From SFLA01 sp045595785 (GTDB lineage Bacteria > Bacillota > Clostridia > Oscillospirales > CAG-382), in NCBI GenBank assembly GCA_045595785.1, contig JAZOBE010000036.1, positions 1-41,577 on the forward strand: 41,577 nt of DNA, written 5' to 3'. A program made the position numbers and the translations under genes. Positions 25,801 to 34,202 of the stretch are shown here, one piece after another. The notes beneath the pieces are model-generated. The model searched no databases. It had not been told where the DNA came from and was given only the letters and a program-made list of their open reading frames with translations. Each line of letters starts with the position of its first letter. Position 1 is the first letter of the stretch.

Positions 25801-26448
25801 GTTTATACGGGTAAGGTTATTTTCGGTCTCGGCAAGCTTGCGCTCAGCCTCTGCTTTTTTATAGCGGAATTTGGAAATACCTGCCGCTTCCTCAAAAATA
25901 TCACGTCTCTCGTGACCCTTCTGAGAAAGCACCTCGGATATTTTGCCCTGCGATATTACCGAATAACCTTCTCTTCCGATACCGGTATCATAGAAAAGCT
26001 CATAAATATCCTTAAGTCTTACCTGCTTTTTGTTTATGTAGTATTCGCTTTCCCCGCTGCGATAATACTTTCTGGTAACGGTTACCTCGGTACCGTCATA
26101 AAGCTTATATCCGTCGCTTTGTGCGGAAGCGGACTGCTCCTCGGGATTAAGCTCCATGAAGGTCTGGGCGTGTCTGTCGTACTCATCGGTAGTATCGAGA
26201 ATGATAGAAACCGAGGAAAAGTTTGCGGCAGGACGAGTGGGAGTACCGTTAAAGATAACGTCCTCCATCTTACTGCCTCGCAGGCTCTTCATAGACATTT
26301 CACCAAGAACCCAGCGCACCGCATCGGAAATATTGGATTTACCGCTTCCGTTAGGTCCGATAATGGCGGTAACACCGCTATCAAAGGTTATGCGCGTTTT
26401 ATCGGGGAACGATTTAAACCCCTGCATTTCAATACATTTTAACTTCAA
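22810..26448 (-). CDS. smc: Chromosome segregation protein SMC
   Basis: A 1212-residue condensin subunit. Walker A GPNGSGKSN is at 31-39; long coiled coils flank a hinge (about 520-640, with GIVGTVSSVVSVDEKYVLALE and GGRATFLPIE); the signature LLSGGEQSFAAIAL and Walker B FCIFDEIESALDDVN are near the C-terminus. It loads at parS with ScpAB, organising and segregating chromosomes. The start is TTG, with GAGGA 8 bases upstream overlapping the radical SAM gene's stop. scpA and scpB are not in the window. Confidence 0.96.
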   Translation of the reverse strand: MKLKCIEMQGFKSFPDKTRITFDSGVTAIIGPNGSGKSNISDAVRWVLGEMSMKSLRGSKMEDVIFNGTPTRPAANFSSVSIILDTTDEYDRHAQTFMELNPEEQSASAQSDGYKLYDGTEVTVTRKYYRSGESEYYINKKQVRLKDIYELFYDTGIGREGYSVISQGKISEVLSQKGHERRDIFEEAAGISKFRYKKAEAERKLAETENNLTRINDILSEVSSRIGPLEKEAENAKKYLILSEEKKGLEITLWLDRIDKLRAEMEKNAVELAGARLSLDNSESLVKELDEKLDSALREGYDIGRELSETERLISEGEKSIAAVEAEKALRVNDAEHYRRVARGYSEDISRSERELAMVADMLVSAKEVGESLKAEQDKVNKEFAAAEEAYSACREEAVKASENEQKVNGEYTAVYEKVASLRETYAGLRVRLEQSVKARDEAEQQLMASATRIAQLRADLDKAEAEHNKANTAYENAVSEGEKVQAECASNRASHKEVTDSISGIKLDVSALDHRRENLRRMEALFEGYSDGVKNVMSVAGKELDGIVGTVSSVVSVDEKYVLALETALGASAQFIITEKESDAKNAVRYLKKTSGGRATFLPIETIKGTRVNEEPFKGIDGYLGIASDLIKCDAKYRLVADDLLGRTVVTENMDSATSVCAACGYKVKAVTLDGQVVNPGGSITGGSAHKKTGLFTRAMDIDRLSLEIDGKNKEIQSLESKVEDIDKEYASLCLRAEECEKLVANALICVNDAVRVCDGIRVRLEEENSHNETIRQQSMRPLEDAEKDSADAESRLLENEASLASLRTALEQASFESAQAKVKESDAFEECNRIRLELFEKTSSFDRQNTHIRALTEKRDGIVSRIEDIRASIANAENSAVEAENALAEYDVRKAACESETALHREKLEKLLASRDESEKNAVNIRGLVKDAQNKKEEALRKFTELESRGENLGTDYDAVSAKLWDEYELTYTAACAYRLPAEQMGSAATRVASLRAKIRAMGHINVNAVEEYKTEKERFDFLTAQTDDLNRTRRQLDSTIEKLSRTMKDTFIDCFDRINSAFGRTFAALFGGGSGRVELEDPENPLECGIDIILRPPGKSVKSISLLSGGEQSFAAIALYLALQEINPSPFCIFDEIESALDDVNLAKFADYVREHSESTQYILITHRRGTMERADVLYGVTMYEKGVSDYLRLNVDMMEENIRKYSHS

Positions 26449-26452
26449 AAAA

Positions 26453-27451
26453 TCAATCCTCTATATAGATTTGTGCCGTATATTCAGGCATATTTTCGAT
26501 GCCGTATACCGAAACATACGAAAATCCGTATACTTTCTTGAAAAATTCGATATTCGCTCTGTGCTGTCCCGCCGCCTTCGAGCAGGCAGAAGCAGGCACT
26601 TTTATTATAAGTCTTTTACCTCTTTGTTCTCCGATTCCTGCGGATATCCGTCTGCGGTATATCTCGCTTTCGACCAACTCACCCATCGCAGGATGTGTTG
26701 CCCCGTATGGCGCGGATACCAAGGATTCGGACGCGTGCAGTCCCACACGAAGAACCCTTACTCCACGTGATAAAAACACTTCCATACAGTCTGCACATCT
26801 TGTAACCCCATCCTCAACGGAAAGAGGTGTATATTCACCGCTTAAGGTCATACGGTAAAGCGGAGTATCTTCAAAAACTACTGTGGGATAAATTCGAGTC
26901 TCGTCTGCGCCCCAATCGCATATAGCGGTTGCGGTCTGTACCTCGAGACTTCTATTTGAAAGCGGAAGTCCCACCATCATCTGTCCGCCCAAGCGGAACC
27001 CGAAATCTTTTATCTTCCTGCACGCTATCTCGCTTTGGAGCGCGGTATGTCCTCGTCCCGATGATAAAAGCACATCATCGGAAACGCTTTGTATACCAAG
27101 CTCTATTACAGTCACGCCACTGTCACGAAGCAAAGAAAGTATCTCGTCATCAATAAAATCGGGGCGGGTGGAAATGCGTATTCCGCTTACCTTTCCGCTT
27201 TTCACATATTCGTACGCCGCATCAAGAAGCGCGGTCATCCGCACACGGTCGATAGCAGTAAAGCTTCCGCCGAAAAAGGCAATTTCACTTTCCTGCCAAG
27301 TGCTTTCCAAAGCCTTCTCAACCGTAGAACGAAAGGTGTCCAATTCTGCACGGCGGTCAACTCCCGTTATTTTTTTCTGGGAGCAAAACACGCAGGCGTT
27401 GGGACAACCCTCCTGAGGAATAAAAACGGGTATATTACGATGGGTCTTCAT
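26453..27451 (-). CDS. Elp3-like radical SAM protein
   Basis: A 332-residue radical SAM enzyme with CxxxCxxC at C16, C20, C23 (QEGCPNACVFCSQ), FFGGSFTAID near 65 and ELGIQSVSDDVL near 120, all typical of the Elp3-like radical SAM family. No acetyltransferase domain follows, unlike true Elp3. The ATG at 27451 puts the Fe-S motif at the usual distance; longer in-frame starts lie within rnc. It overlaps rnc by 17 bases. The function is not established; a tRNA or protein modification is possible. Confidence 0.9.
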   Translation of the reverse strand: MKTHRNIPVFIPQEGCPNACVFCSQKKITGVDRRAELDTFRSTVEKALESTWQESEIAFFGGSFTAIDRVRMTALLDAAYEYVKSGKVSGIRISTRPDFIDDEILSLLRDSGVTVIELGIQSVSDDVLLSSGRGHTALQSEIACRKIKDFGFRLGGQMMVGLPLSNRSLEVQTATAICDWGADETRIYPTVVFEDTPLYRMTLSGEYTPLSVEDGVTRCADCMEVFLSRGVRVLRVGLHASESLVSAPYGATHPAMGELVESEIYRRRISAGIGEQRGKRLIIKVPASACSKAAGQHRANIEFFKKVYGFSYVSVYGIENMPEYTAQIYIED

Positions 27452-28160
27452 CAAGCTCACCAAGAACCGCAAGCGCCTCACGGGCGGCATGCTGCTCAGC
27501 TTCACGCTTGGTTCTGCCCTTACCCTCGCCAAGGCAATTGGAATTGAGCATTACCCTGAAAGTAAACACACGGTCATGGGGAGGGCCTTCCTCGCTGACG
27601 GGAACGTACTCAAGCAGCTCCTCGGGAGTCTGTTGAACGATCTTTTGTAATCTGGATTTATAATCCTCGTTTCCGCCCTTGGCAAGCTTTGCGATGGCAC
27701 TCTTTATGCGGGGCATAAGAAAACGCTTCGCTTGTTCCATACCGCCGTCAAGATAAATGGCGGCAAGGAGCGCCTCAAAAGCATCTGCCACAGTGCTCTT
27801 TCTGTCTCTGCCGTTGGAAACCGCCTCACCGTGTCCCATAAGAAGATACTCACCGAGATTTATCTCCTTTGCGAACTCGCTTAAGGAATTCTCACAAACC
27901 ACATTAGCTCTTACCCTGGTAAGGTATCCCTCGTCAAGATCGGGAAGAGAACGGTATATATGCTCCGAAACTATTACAGACAGAATGGAATCACCCAAAA
28001 ACTCAAGTCTTTCGTTGGACTGAGCCGCAGATCTCTGCTTAGATTCATTTACAAATGATGAATGGGTAAGAGCGGTGAGTATAAAATTCTTGTTACGGAA
28101 AACGTAGCCGATTTTTTTCTCAAGCTCTGTATAATGCAAGGGCTCAATTAATTGACTCAC
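27435..28160 (-). CDS. rnc: Ribonuclease III
   Basis: A 241-residue dsRNA endonuclease that processes rRNA and mRNA. The signature NERLEFLGDS (49-58), with catalytic E53 and D57, and D126/E129 (VADAFEALLAAIYLDGG) are intact. The dsRNA-binding domain (about 165-235) ends with GKGRTKREAEQHAAREAL. The start is GTG, with AAGGAGG 9 bases upstream, and it overlaps plsX by 17 bases. Confidence 0.97.
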   Translation of the reverse strand: MSQLIEPLHYTELEKKIGYVFRNKNFILTALTHSSFVNESKQRSAAQSNERLEFLGDSILSVIVSEHIYRSLPDLDEGYLTRVRANVVCENSLSEFAKEINLGEYLLMGHGEAVSNGRDRKSTVADAFEALLAAIYLDGGMEQAKRFLMPRIKSAIAKLAKGGNEDYKSRLQKIVQQTPEELLEYVPVSEEGPPHDRVFTFRVMLNSNCLGEGKGRTKREAEQHAAREALAVLGELDEDPS

Positions 28161-29148
28161 TGCTTATTGCCTCCTTAAGTCTGGGAATAAGACCGCTTTC
28201 ATGGAAGGTCTTTGCCTGACGGATAGCGGTATAAATGCTCTTTTCATCAGAGCTTCCGTGGGCTTTGACAACCGGCTTTGCAAGACCCAGGAAGGGTGCG
28301 CCGCCATGCTCACGGTGATCGACCTGCTTTTTAAGCGAGGTTATCTGTTTTTTGGTAAGGGCGCCTGCAACCTTTGAAACGGGATTTGCGTAAAAGATGC
28401 CCTTTATCTTTCTGCTCATAAACAAGCCCATTCCTTCAATGGTCTTAAGCAGGATATTTCCGGTAAATCCGTCACACACAACGACGTCACAAGTATCACC
28501 GGGGATATCTCTTCCCTCAACGTTACCAATAAAGTTAATACCTTTGGCTTCACGCAGGATGGCGTTCGCCTCAACGTAAAGCGGTGTGCCCTTGGTAGTC
28601 TCACTACCGTTATTTACCAAGCCTATACGGGGATTATCAACACCCATAACAAGGTTTGCGTAAAGACTGCCCATATACGCAAAGGTACGGAGTAATTCGG
28701 GAGTCGCGTCAATATTAGCGCCGGAATCCACGATAAGCACGGGATTCTCAAGGGGTACGATGGCACCCAACGCCGCACGGCGTATGCCGGGAAGTCTGCG
28801 CACCTTCAGGGATGCCACGGTAAATAGTGCACCGGTGTTTCCGGCGGAAACAAGTGCATCTGCCTTGCCGTCCTTTACCAGCTCTGCGGCTACTGCCATG
28901 GAGCAATCAGCCTTTTCCTTTAACACCGCAGAGGGGTTATCCTCCATAGTGATGACGCTTTTGGCGTGGACTACCGATACGTTATCCGGTTGGGGACCTC
29001 GCTTGATTATTTCTCTGTATACAGCGTCACTGTCGCCGACAAGTATAATATCTATAGGCAGCTGCTCTGCGGCGCGCAAAGCGCCTGCAACTACCGACTC
29101 GGGGGCTTTATCGCCGCCCATTGCATCTACAGCTATTGTAGTTCTCAT
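28144..29148 (-). CDS. plsX: Phosphate acyltransferase PlsX
   Basis: A 334-residue enzyme that makes acyl-phosphate from acyl-ACP for phospholipid synthesis with PlsY and PlsC. The N-terminal AVDAMGGDKAPESVV, SAGNTGAL (about 95), GNVEGRDIPG and VCDGFTGNILLK blocks are all present. The ATG at 29148 overlaps the topA stop as ATGA; AGAGGA lies 9 bases upstream. fabD, fabG and acpP, which commonly lie between plsX and rnc, are absent. Confidence 0.97.
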   Translation of the reverse strand: MRTTIAVDAMGGDKAPESVVAGALRAAEQLPIDIILVGDSDAVYREIIKRGPQPDNVSVVHAKSVITMEDNPSAVLKEKADCSMAVAAELVKDGKADALVSAGNTGALFTVASLKVRRLPGIRRAALGAIVPLENPVLIVDSGANIDATPELLRTFAYMGSLYANLVMGVDNPRIGLVNNGSETTKGTPLYVEANAILREAKGINFIGNVEGRDIPGDTCDVVVCDGFTGNILLKTIEGMGLFMSRKIKGIFYANPVSKVAGALTKKQITSLKKQVDHREHGGAPFLGLAKPVVKAHGSSDEKSIYTAIRQAKTFHESGLIPRLKEAISSESIN

Positions 29149-31367
29149 TTTTTGTTTTCCTCTGTCCATCCGCAGTTACCGCGGCAATAATACTGATCTC
29201 TGTTTTTCTTTTTAAGCACGATATCTCCGCACTTGGGACATCTTCTGGTCTGAGGTATATCCCAAGAGATGAATCCGCAGGAAGCATCCTCACACACGTA
29301 ATAGGTGGTCTTTTTCTTGCTGGTACGTATTACGATACGCTTACCGCAGTTGGGACACACCACGCCGCTGTCCTTGATAACGGGAAGAGTAGTCTTGCAG
29401 TTGGGATATGAACGGCATGCGAAAAAGCTTCCGTATCTGCCCTTGCGGAGCACCATTTCTCCTCCGCAGGCAGGGCACTTTTCGTCAGATATTATTTCTT
29501 TTGCCTCAACAGGCTTTTTCTCGGTCTCCAGAGGCTTTGTGTTCTTACACTTGGGATAGTTGGGACATGCAGCAAACTTGCCGTAGCGTCCGTTACGGAC
29601 AACCATTACCGATCCGCACTTTTCACAGATCATATCCGTTTTCTCGGGCTCAAGGGTTATCCTGCTGCTTCCGACGGAGCTTTCCGCAGAATCAAGCTCT
29701 TCCATAAGGTCCTTATAAAAGTTGTTAAGAACCGCTATATAATCCTTTTCGCCGGATTCGATCTCGTCAAGATTCTCCTCCATCTCGGCGGTAAAGTTAT
29801 AGTCAACGATACGTGAAAACGCATTCATCATAAGATCGGTGGTAACGAAGCCGAGATCTGTGGGAACGAGAGATTTTCCCTCACGCACCACGTAGCCTCT
29901 CGCTATAATGGTGGTGATGGTGGTAACGATGGTGGAAGGTCTGCCGATACCCTTTTCCTCAAGCATCTTTACCAGCGATCCTTCGGTATATCTGAAGGGC
30001 GGTGCGGTAAAGTGCTGCTCAGGCAGTATGGCAGAGCATACGCAAACGTCGTTTTCGTTAAGAGGAGGAAGCTTATCCTTGGCCAGATCGTCATCACCGT
30101 TGTCGGAATCATCACAGATAACGAGATATCCGGGGAATCTGACGGTGGCACCGGTAGCGCGGAAAACACTTCCGTTTGCATCCAGATCCACGGAAACGGT
30201 ATCAATTTCCGCAGGCTTCATCTGACTGGCAATAAAGCGATCGTAAATAAGCTTATACAAACGATACTGATCCGTAGTAAGACGGCTCTTGATCATATCG
30301 GGAGCCAAGGTGGGGTCAGAGGGACGGATAGCCTCGTGTGCATCCTGTGCTCCCTTCTTGGCTTTGTAAATATTGGGGGTGGAGGGATAATACTTATCGC
30401 CGTATCTGCCGACGATGTATTCCTTTGCGGCGGCACGCGCCTCATCCGAAACACGGAGAGAGTCGGTACGCATATAGGTTATAAGACCGTGAGTGCCGCG
30501 CTCACCGATATTAATACCTTCATACAGCTCCTGCGCGATCATCATAGTGCGCTGAGTGGGAAGCGATAAACGACGGTTTGCCTCCTGCTGAAGGGTGCTT
30601 GTGGTAAAGGGAGGCTGGGGACGGCGGTGCTTTACCGAACGCTTGACGGAAGAAACTGTAAAAGGTGCGTTCTTGACACCGTTTACAACGCTCATAGCGT
30701 CAGCTTCGTTATGAAGCTCCTGCTTGCCTGCCGACGTACCGAAATACTTTGCTGTAAAAGTATCGCCTGCAGAGTTTGAAAGCTTTGCGGTAACCGTCCA
30801 ATACTCATCGGGTACGAAGGCCTGTATCTCCCTCTCCCTCTCAACAATGAGACGGGTCGCAACCGACTGAACTCGGCCTGCAGAAAGACCGTTTTTGATC
30901 TTCTTCCAAAGGAACGGGCTTATTTTGTAACCCACGAGTCTGTCAAGAATACGGCGGGTCTGCTGTGAGTTGACCAGATCCATATCTATATTGCGGGGAG
31001 ATTTTATTGCTTCTTTAACAGCGGCTTTGGTTACCGAGTTAAAGGTTATACGCTTGATCTTATCCTCCGGAATGCCGAGAACGTTTGCCAGATGCCAGCT
31101 AATAGCCTCACCCTCACGGTCAGGGTCGGCTGCCAGAAGAACTTTATCTGCGTTCTTTGCTTCTTTTTTCAGTTCTTTTATAAGATCGCCTTTACCGCGT
31201 ATGTTGATATACTGAGGCTCAAATCCGTTTTCAACATCTATACCGAGCTTGCTTTTGGGAAGATCTCTTACGTGGCCGTTGGATGCGATGACCTTATATC
31301 CCTTACCCAAAAATCCTTTTACGGTATGCGCCTTTGTAGGCGACTCAAGTATTACAAGTGTGCTCAT
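29145..31367 (-). CDS. topA: DNA topoisomerase I
   Basis: A 740-residue type IA topoisomerase that relaxes negative supercoils. The Toprim domain carries ADPDREGEAISWH near residue 80; the catalytic tyrosine is Y298 (ITYMRTDS). The C-terminus holds four zinc-ribbon modules (starting CEKCG, CPACG, CPNCG, CPKCG; about 580-735), which bind ssDNA. AAGGAG lies 5 bases before the ATG and the gene follows dprA by 9 bases. The dprA-topA order is typical of Firmicutes. Confidence 0.98.
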   Translation of the reverse strand: MSTLVILESPTKAHTVKGFLGKGYKVIASNGHVRDLPKSKLGIDVENGFEPQYINIRGKGDLIKELKKEAKNADKVLLAADPDREGEAISWHLANVLGIPEDKIKRITFNSVTKAAVKEAIKSPRNIDMDLVNSQQTRRILDRLVGYKISPFLWKKIKNGLSAGRVQSVATRLIVEREREIQAFVPDEYWTVTAKLSNSAGDTFTAKYFGTSAGKQELHNEADAMSVVNGVKNAPFTVSSVKRSVKHRRPQPPFTTSTLQQEANRRLSLPTQRTMMIAQELYEGINIGERGTHGLITYMRTDSLRVSDEARAAAKEYIVGRYGDKYYPSTPNIYKAKKGAQDAHEAIRPSDPTLAPDMIKSRLTTDQYRLYKLIYDRFIASQMKPAEIDTVSVDLDANGSVFRATGATVRFPGYLVICDDSDNGDDDLAKDKLPPLNENDVCVCSAILPEQHFTAPPFRYTEGSLVKMLEEKGIGRPSTIVTTITTIIARGYVVREGKSLVPTDLGFVTTDLMMNAFSRIVDYNFTAEMEENLDEIESGEKDYIAVLNNFYKDLMEELDSAESSVGSSRITLEPEKTDMICEKCGSVMVVRNGRYGKFAACPNYPKCKNTKPLETEKKPVEAKEIISDEKCPACGGEMVLRKGRYGSFFACRSYPNCKTTLPVIKDSGVVCPNCGKRIVIRTSKKKTTYYVCEDASCGFISWDIPQTRRCPKCGDIVLKKKNRDQYYCRGNCGWTEENKK

Positions 31368-31376
31368 ATATTCTCC

Positions 31377-32489
31377 TTATTGCTTGCCTGCCTTTATATA
31401 ACGTCCTCCTGCGGCGGCGATTATCGCACCGTCCAGCTCAAGGATGGTAAGCAGCTCATATATTCTGTCAATAGAAATTCCGGTTTTGTCCGAAAGCTCG
31501 GTCGCCGTAAGCGGCCCCTTGCTCAATATCTTCAACAGACCCAATTCGTCTGTATCGTTATTCTTCTTTTGTACGGGCGGTGTTATCTTTCTGCCGTAGC
31601 TTTTTGTTTTTGTTACCGTGTATGCGGTTACGGGTATGCGGAGGGTAGGATCCTTCAACTGCATATTCTCCATTACCTCTGCGGGAGAGGATACCGACAC
31701 CGCACCGTCAAGCATTACGGTTACCCTGCCTGCCACAAAATATACCGGCCTGTTTTGCTGTATAGCTCTTTTGGCGGTGATTATGGCACCGCTGCCTTCC
31801 GCCGCCTCAACAACCAACGTGCAATCTGACAGCGCACTGATTATACGGTTACGGGCGGGAAAGGAATATCTGCCTACGTCTGCACGAGGCGAATACTCAC
31901 TTATAACAAGTCCGTTTTTATACATAGTGTGAAACAGCCGTACGTTTTCCGGCGGATACACCTTGTCTATGGGAGTACCCAAAACGCCTACGGACAGTCC
32001 GCCGCTTACCAATGCGGCTTGGTTAGCGGCACAATCTATACCCTTGGCAAGACCGCTTATCACGGTTATACCTGCCTTGGCAAAGCTTTCCGCATAAGTT
32101 TTTGCATATTCAACACCTGCTTCGGTGCAGGTTCTTGTACCTACGATAGCCACAGCCTGCTTGTTTGCCAGACGGGAAATATCACCATAGCAAAACAGCA
32201 TTACCGGTGGATCCGGTATGTTACGCAAGGCGGGCGGAAAATGCTCACCGTGATAGCATACCATTTCTATTCCTCTGTTTATGCAGGTCTTGAATATCTC
32301 AAGTGCCGCAGAAAGATCCTTGTTGCAAAGCTTATCCTGATATTTCTGGTACCCTTTAGGTAAAAAGGAAAAATCTCTGCAAGAGTAAATCTCCACGGCA
32401 GACGGAAACTTGCTGAATAAATAATCCGTAAAACGGTTGGCGGCACCGCAGATGCATTGAAGCCAAATATAATATACTCTGTTATCCAT
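31377..32489 (-). CDS. dprA: DNA-processing protein DprA
   Basis: A 370-residue DprA that loads RecA on incoming single-stranded DNA during transformation. The Rossmann core shows AIVGTRTCTEAGVEYA and VISGLAKGIDCAANQAAL (about 115-165), then YSFPARNRIISALSD. A C-terminal winged helix follows (about 315-368). The ATG at 32489 overlaps the preceding stop as TAATG; an earlier in-frame start would enter that gene. No other competence genes are in view. Confidence 0.95.
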   Translation of the reverse strand: MDNRVYYIWLQCICGAANRFTDYLFSKFPSAVEIYSCRDFSFLPKGYQKYQDKLCNKDLSAALEIFKTCINRGIEMVCYHGEHFPPALRNIPDPPVMLFCYGDISRLANKQAVAIVGTRTCTEAGVEYAKTYAESFAKAGITVISGLAKGIDCAANQAALVSGGLSVGVLGTPIDKVYPPENVRLFHTMYKNGLVISEYSPRADVGRYSFPARNRIISALSDCTLVVEAAEGSGAIITAKRAIQQNRPVYFVAGRVTVMLDGAVSVSSPAEVMENMQLKDPTLRIPVTAYTVTKTKSYGRKITPPVQKKNNDTDELGLLKILSKGPLTATELSDKTGISIDRIYELLTILELDGAIIAAAGGRYIKAGKQ

Positions 32490-33259
32490 TATCTGCGTGT
32501 CATCTCCCAAATTATAATAGACGCGGCGGCAGCGGCGTTAAGGCTTTCTGTCTTGCCCGTCATGGGAATGATGACAGAAGCGTCTGCCAAAGCCTTTATC
32601 TCCTCCGAGATACCCTGCCCCTCGTTACCGATGATAAAGCTGTCTCCCGAAGCGATCTTAAACTCACCCAGAGTAAGCGAATTGTCGTAAAGGGCGGCGG
32701 CATATACCTTGCCGTGCTTTTTTGCATTTACCACAGCTTCCAAAAAAAGCCGGGGTATAAAGATGTTTGCGGCAAACACCGCGCCCATTGAGGCGCGGAG
32801 CGTCTTGGGATTATATATATCCGCACAGTCCGGCGAGAGGACTATCCCCTCAACACCCAAGGACACGGCGGTTCTTATAACCGTGCCGAGATTGCCCGTG
32901 TCACGTAGAGATTCCAAAAACAAAAGCGAACCGCTTGCGGGAGAAGTATCTGAAATTTCTCTTTGTTTGCAAACGCAAAGTATACCCTGCGGTGCAGACT
33001 CGGTAGACATTTTTTCAAACACGGTATCGGATACCAAGGTCATTATTTCATTGGGAAAGCGGGAAAGCATATCCGAATACGCATTAAGACCCTTTTGGGT
33101 AACGTACACCCTTTCAGGCAAGCCGCAATGACGGAAATATTCCTCGGCAAGATGTATTCCCTCTATAAAAAACAGACCCGTACGGTTACGCTCTTTACTT
33201 TCTTTGAGACGGACCACCGCTTTTATCTGCTCGTTGTTTCTGGATGTTATTTCATTCAT
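32489..33259 (-). CDS. TrmH/SpoU-family RNA 2'-O-methyltransferase (TsnR/YsgA-like)
   Basis: A 256-residue SPOUT methyltransferase. The N-terminal substrate-binding domain (VRLKESKERNRTGLFFIEGIHLAEE) precedes the knot domain: motif 1 ESLRDTGNLGTVIRTA, motif 2 IIGNEGQGIS and motif 3 IPMTGKTESLNAAAAASI. It probably modifies 23S rRNA; the exact site is not predictable. The ATG at 33259 is preferred over the longer frame because the SPOUT N-terminus starts there; the SD is weak (GGGA). It is the first gene of the long dprA-topA-smc-ftsY-rdgB unit. Confidence 0.93.
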   Translation of the reverse strand: MNEITSRNNEQIKAVVRLKESKERNRTGLFFIEGIHLAEEYFRHCGLPERVYVTQKGLNAYSDMLSRFPNEIMTLVSDTVFEKMSTESAPQGILCVCKQREISDTSPASGSLLFLESLRDTGNLGTVIRTAVSLGVEGIVLSPDCADIYNPKTLRASMGAVFAANIFIPRLFLEAVVNAKKHGKVYAAALYDNSLTLGEFKIASGDSFIIGNEGQGISEEIKALADASVIIPMTGKTESLNAAAAASIIIWEMTRR

Positions 33260-33286
33260 CGTAAAATTCCCAAGACAAAAAAATAT

Positions 33287-33313
33287 ACTATTATTAATAT
33301 TATAAATAATAGT
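33287..33313. repeat. 9-bp inverted repeat centred on a predicted transcription start
   Basis: ACTATTATT (33287-33295) and AATAATAGT (33305-33313) are perfect inverted copies, 9 bases apart, centred at 33300. They cover the predicted -10 and start point of the methyltransferase-operon promoter. This could be an operator, or chance symmetry in A/T-rich DNA. Confidence 0.5.
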
Positions 33314-33334
33314 ACATTCTTTTTTTATTGTCAA
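33306..33334 (-). promoter_or_regulatory. sigma-A promoter of methyltransferase-dprA-topA operon
   Basis: TTGACA (33329-33334), a 17-base spacer and TATTAT (33306-33311). A second TTGACA (33340-33345) lies 11 bases upstream over the prmC stop codon. The predicted start is near 33299. Confidence 0.8.
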
Positions 33335-33341
33335 CACCTTG

Positions 33342-34202
33342 TCAACACTTTTTTCCTAAAACTACACGGTCAATTCCGTGGTTGTCTCTCAAAACCGCCA
33401 CAGAGAAGCCTGCCGCCTTAAGAATTGCGGAAACGTCCTGTGCTTGACCTATACCTACCTCGTAGCAAATAACGCCCTCGGGCGAAAGAATTACAGGCAG
33501 GTTACGGGTTATCTCGCGGTAAAATCTCAAGCCATCCTCACCGCCGTCAAGCGCAGTCTCCGGCTCGGAAAGAACGTTTGCGTCCAGTCCCGGGATATCG
33601 TCGGTAGGAATATAAGGCGGATTGCTTACCACAAGGTCAAACTGTCTTCCGTTTGCGGTAACCAGCTCCTCGTAATCCTCGGGATCCAACGCATCAAATC
33701 TTTTTACTGTTACTTTGGAAAGGTCTTTTAGGTTTTCTTCTGTATAGGGAATCGCTTTTCTTGACAATTCAAGTGCAAATCCGCGTACGTCTGGACGCTC
33801 TGAAGCGATAGCGGCAGAGATGCATCCGCTTCCGGCACAGATATCAGCAAAGCATCCGTTCTTGGGGATAGCCTTCATAGCCGCTTGTGCCAGTATCTCG
33901 GTATCTCCTCGAGGGATAAACACACCGGGGCCCACCTTTATCTCCCTGCCGTAAAACCAACAGCTTCCCATAACGTACTGCACGGGAACGCCCATGGCGA
34001 TCTGCTGAAGGGAATCTGCCATATTGACAGGCAGCTCTGCAGGGATGCTGTCCTCAAGTCTTAAATAAAGCTTGCTTCTGGGAATGGAAAGATGATGGCA
34101 AAGAAGAATATCGATTATCTCGGTAATTTCTCTGGCATTATCCTCCGAACAGCCTTCGGTAAGATTCTTTTTTATTTCATATCTGTATTCGCCGATATTC
34201 AT
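33342..34202 (-). CDS. prmC: Release-factor glutamine methyltransferase PrmC
   Basis: A 286-residue enzyme that N5-methylates the Gln of the GGQ motif of RF1 and RF2. The helical N-terminal domain precedes the Rossmann methyltransferase with SAM motif DICAGSGCI (120-128) and catalytic NPPY (194-197). The segment FIPRGDTEIL (usual PRPxTE) is slightly diverged. GGAGG lies in the yqhQ end and the ATG overlaps it as ATGA. prfA, the usual neighbour, is not in this window. Confidence 0.96.
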   Translation of the reverse strand: MNIGEYRYEIKKNLTEGCSEDNAREITEIIDILLCHHLSIPRSKLYLRLEDSIPAELPVNMADSLQQIAMGVPVQYVMGSCWFYGREIKVGPGVFIPRGDTEILAQAAMKAIPKNGCFADICAGSGCISAAIASERPDVRGFALELSRKAIPYTEENLKDLSKVTVKRFDALDPEDYEELVTANGRQFDLVVSNPPYIPTDDIPGLDANVLSEPETALDGGEDGLRFYREITRNLPVILSPEGVICYEVGIGQAQDVSAILKAAGFSVAVLRDNHGIDRVVLGKKC

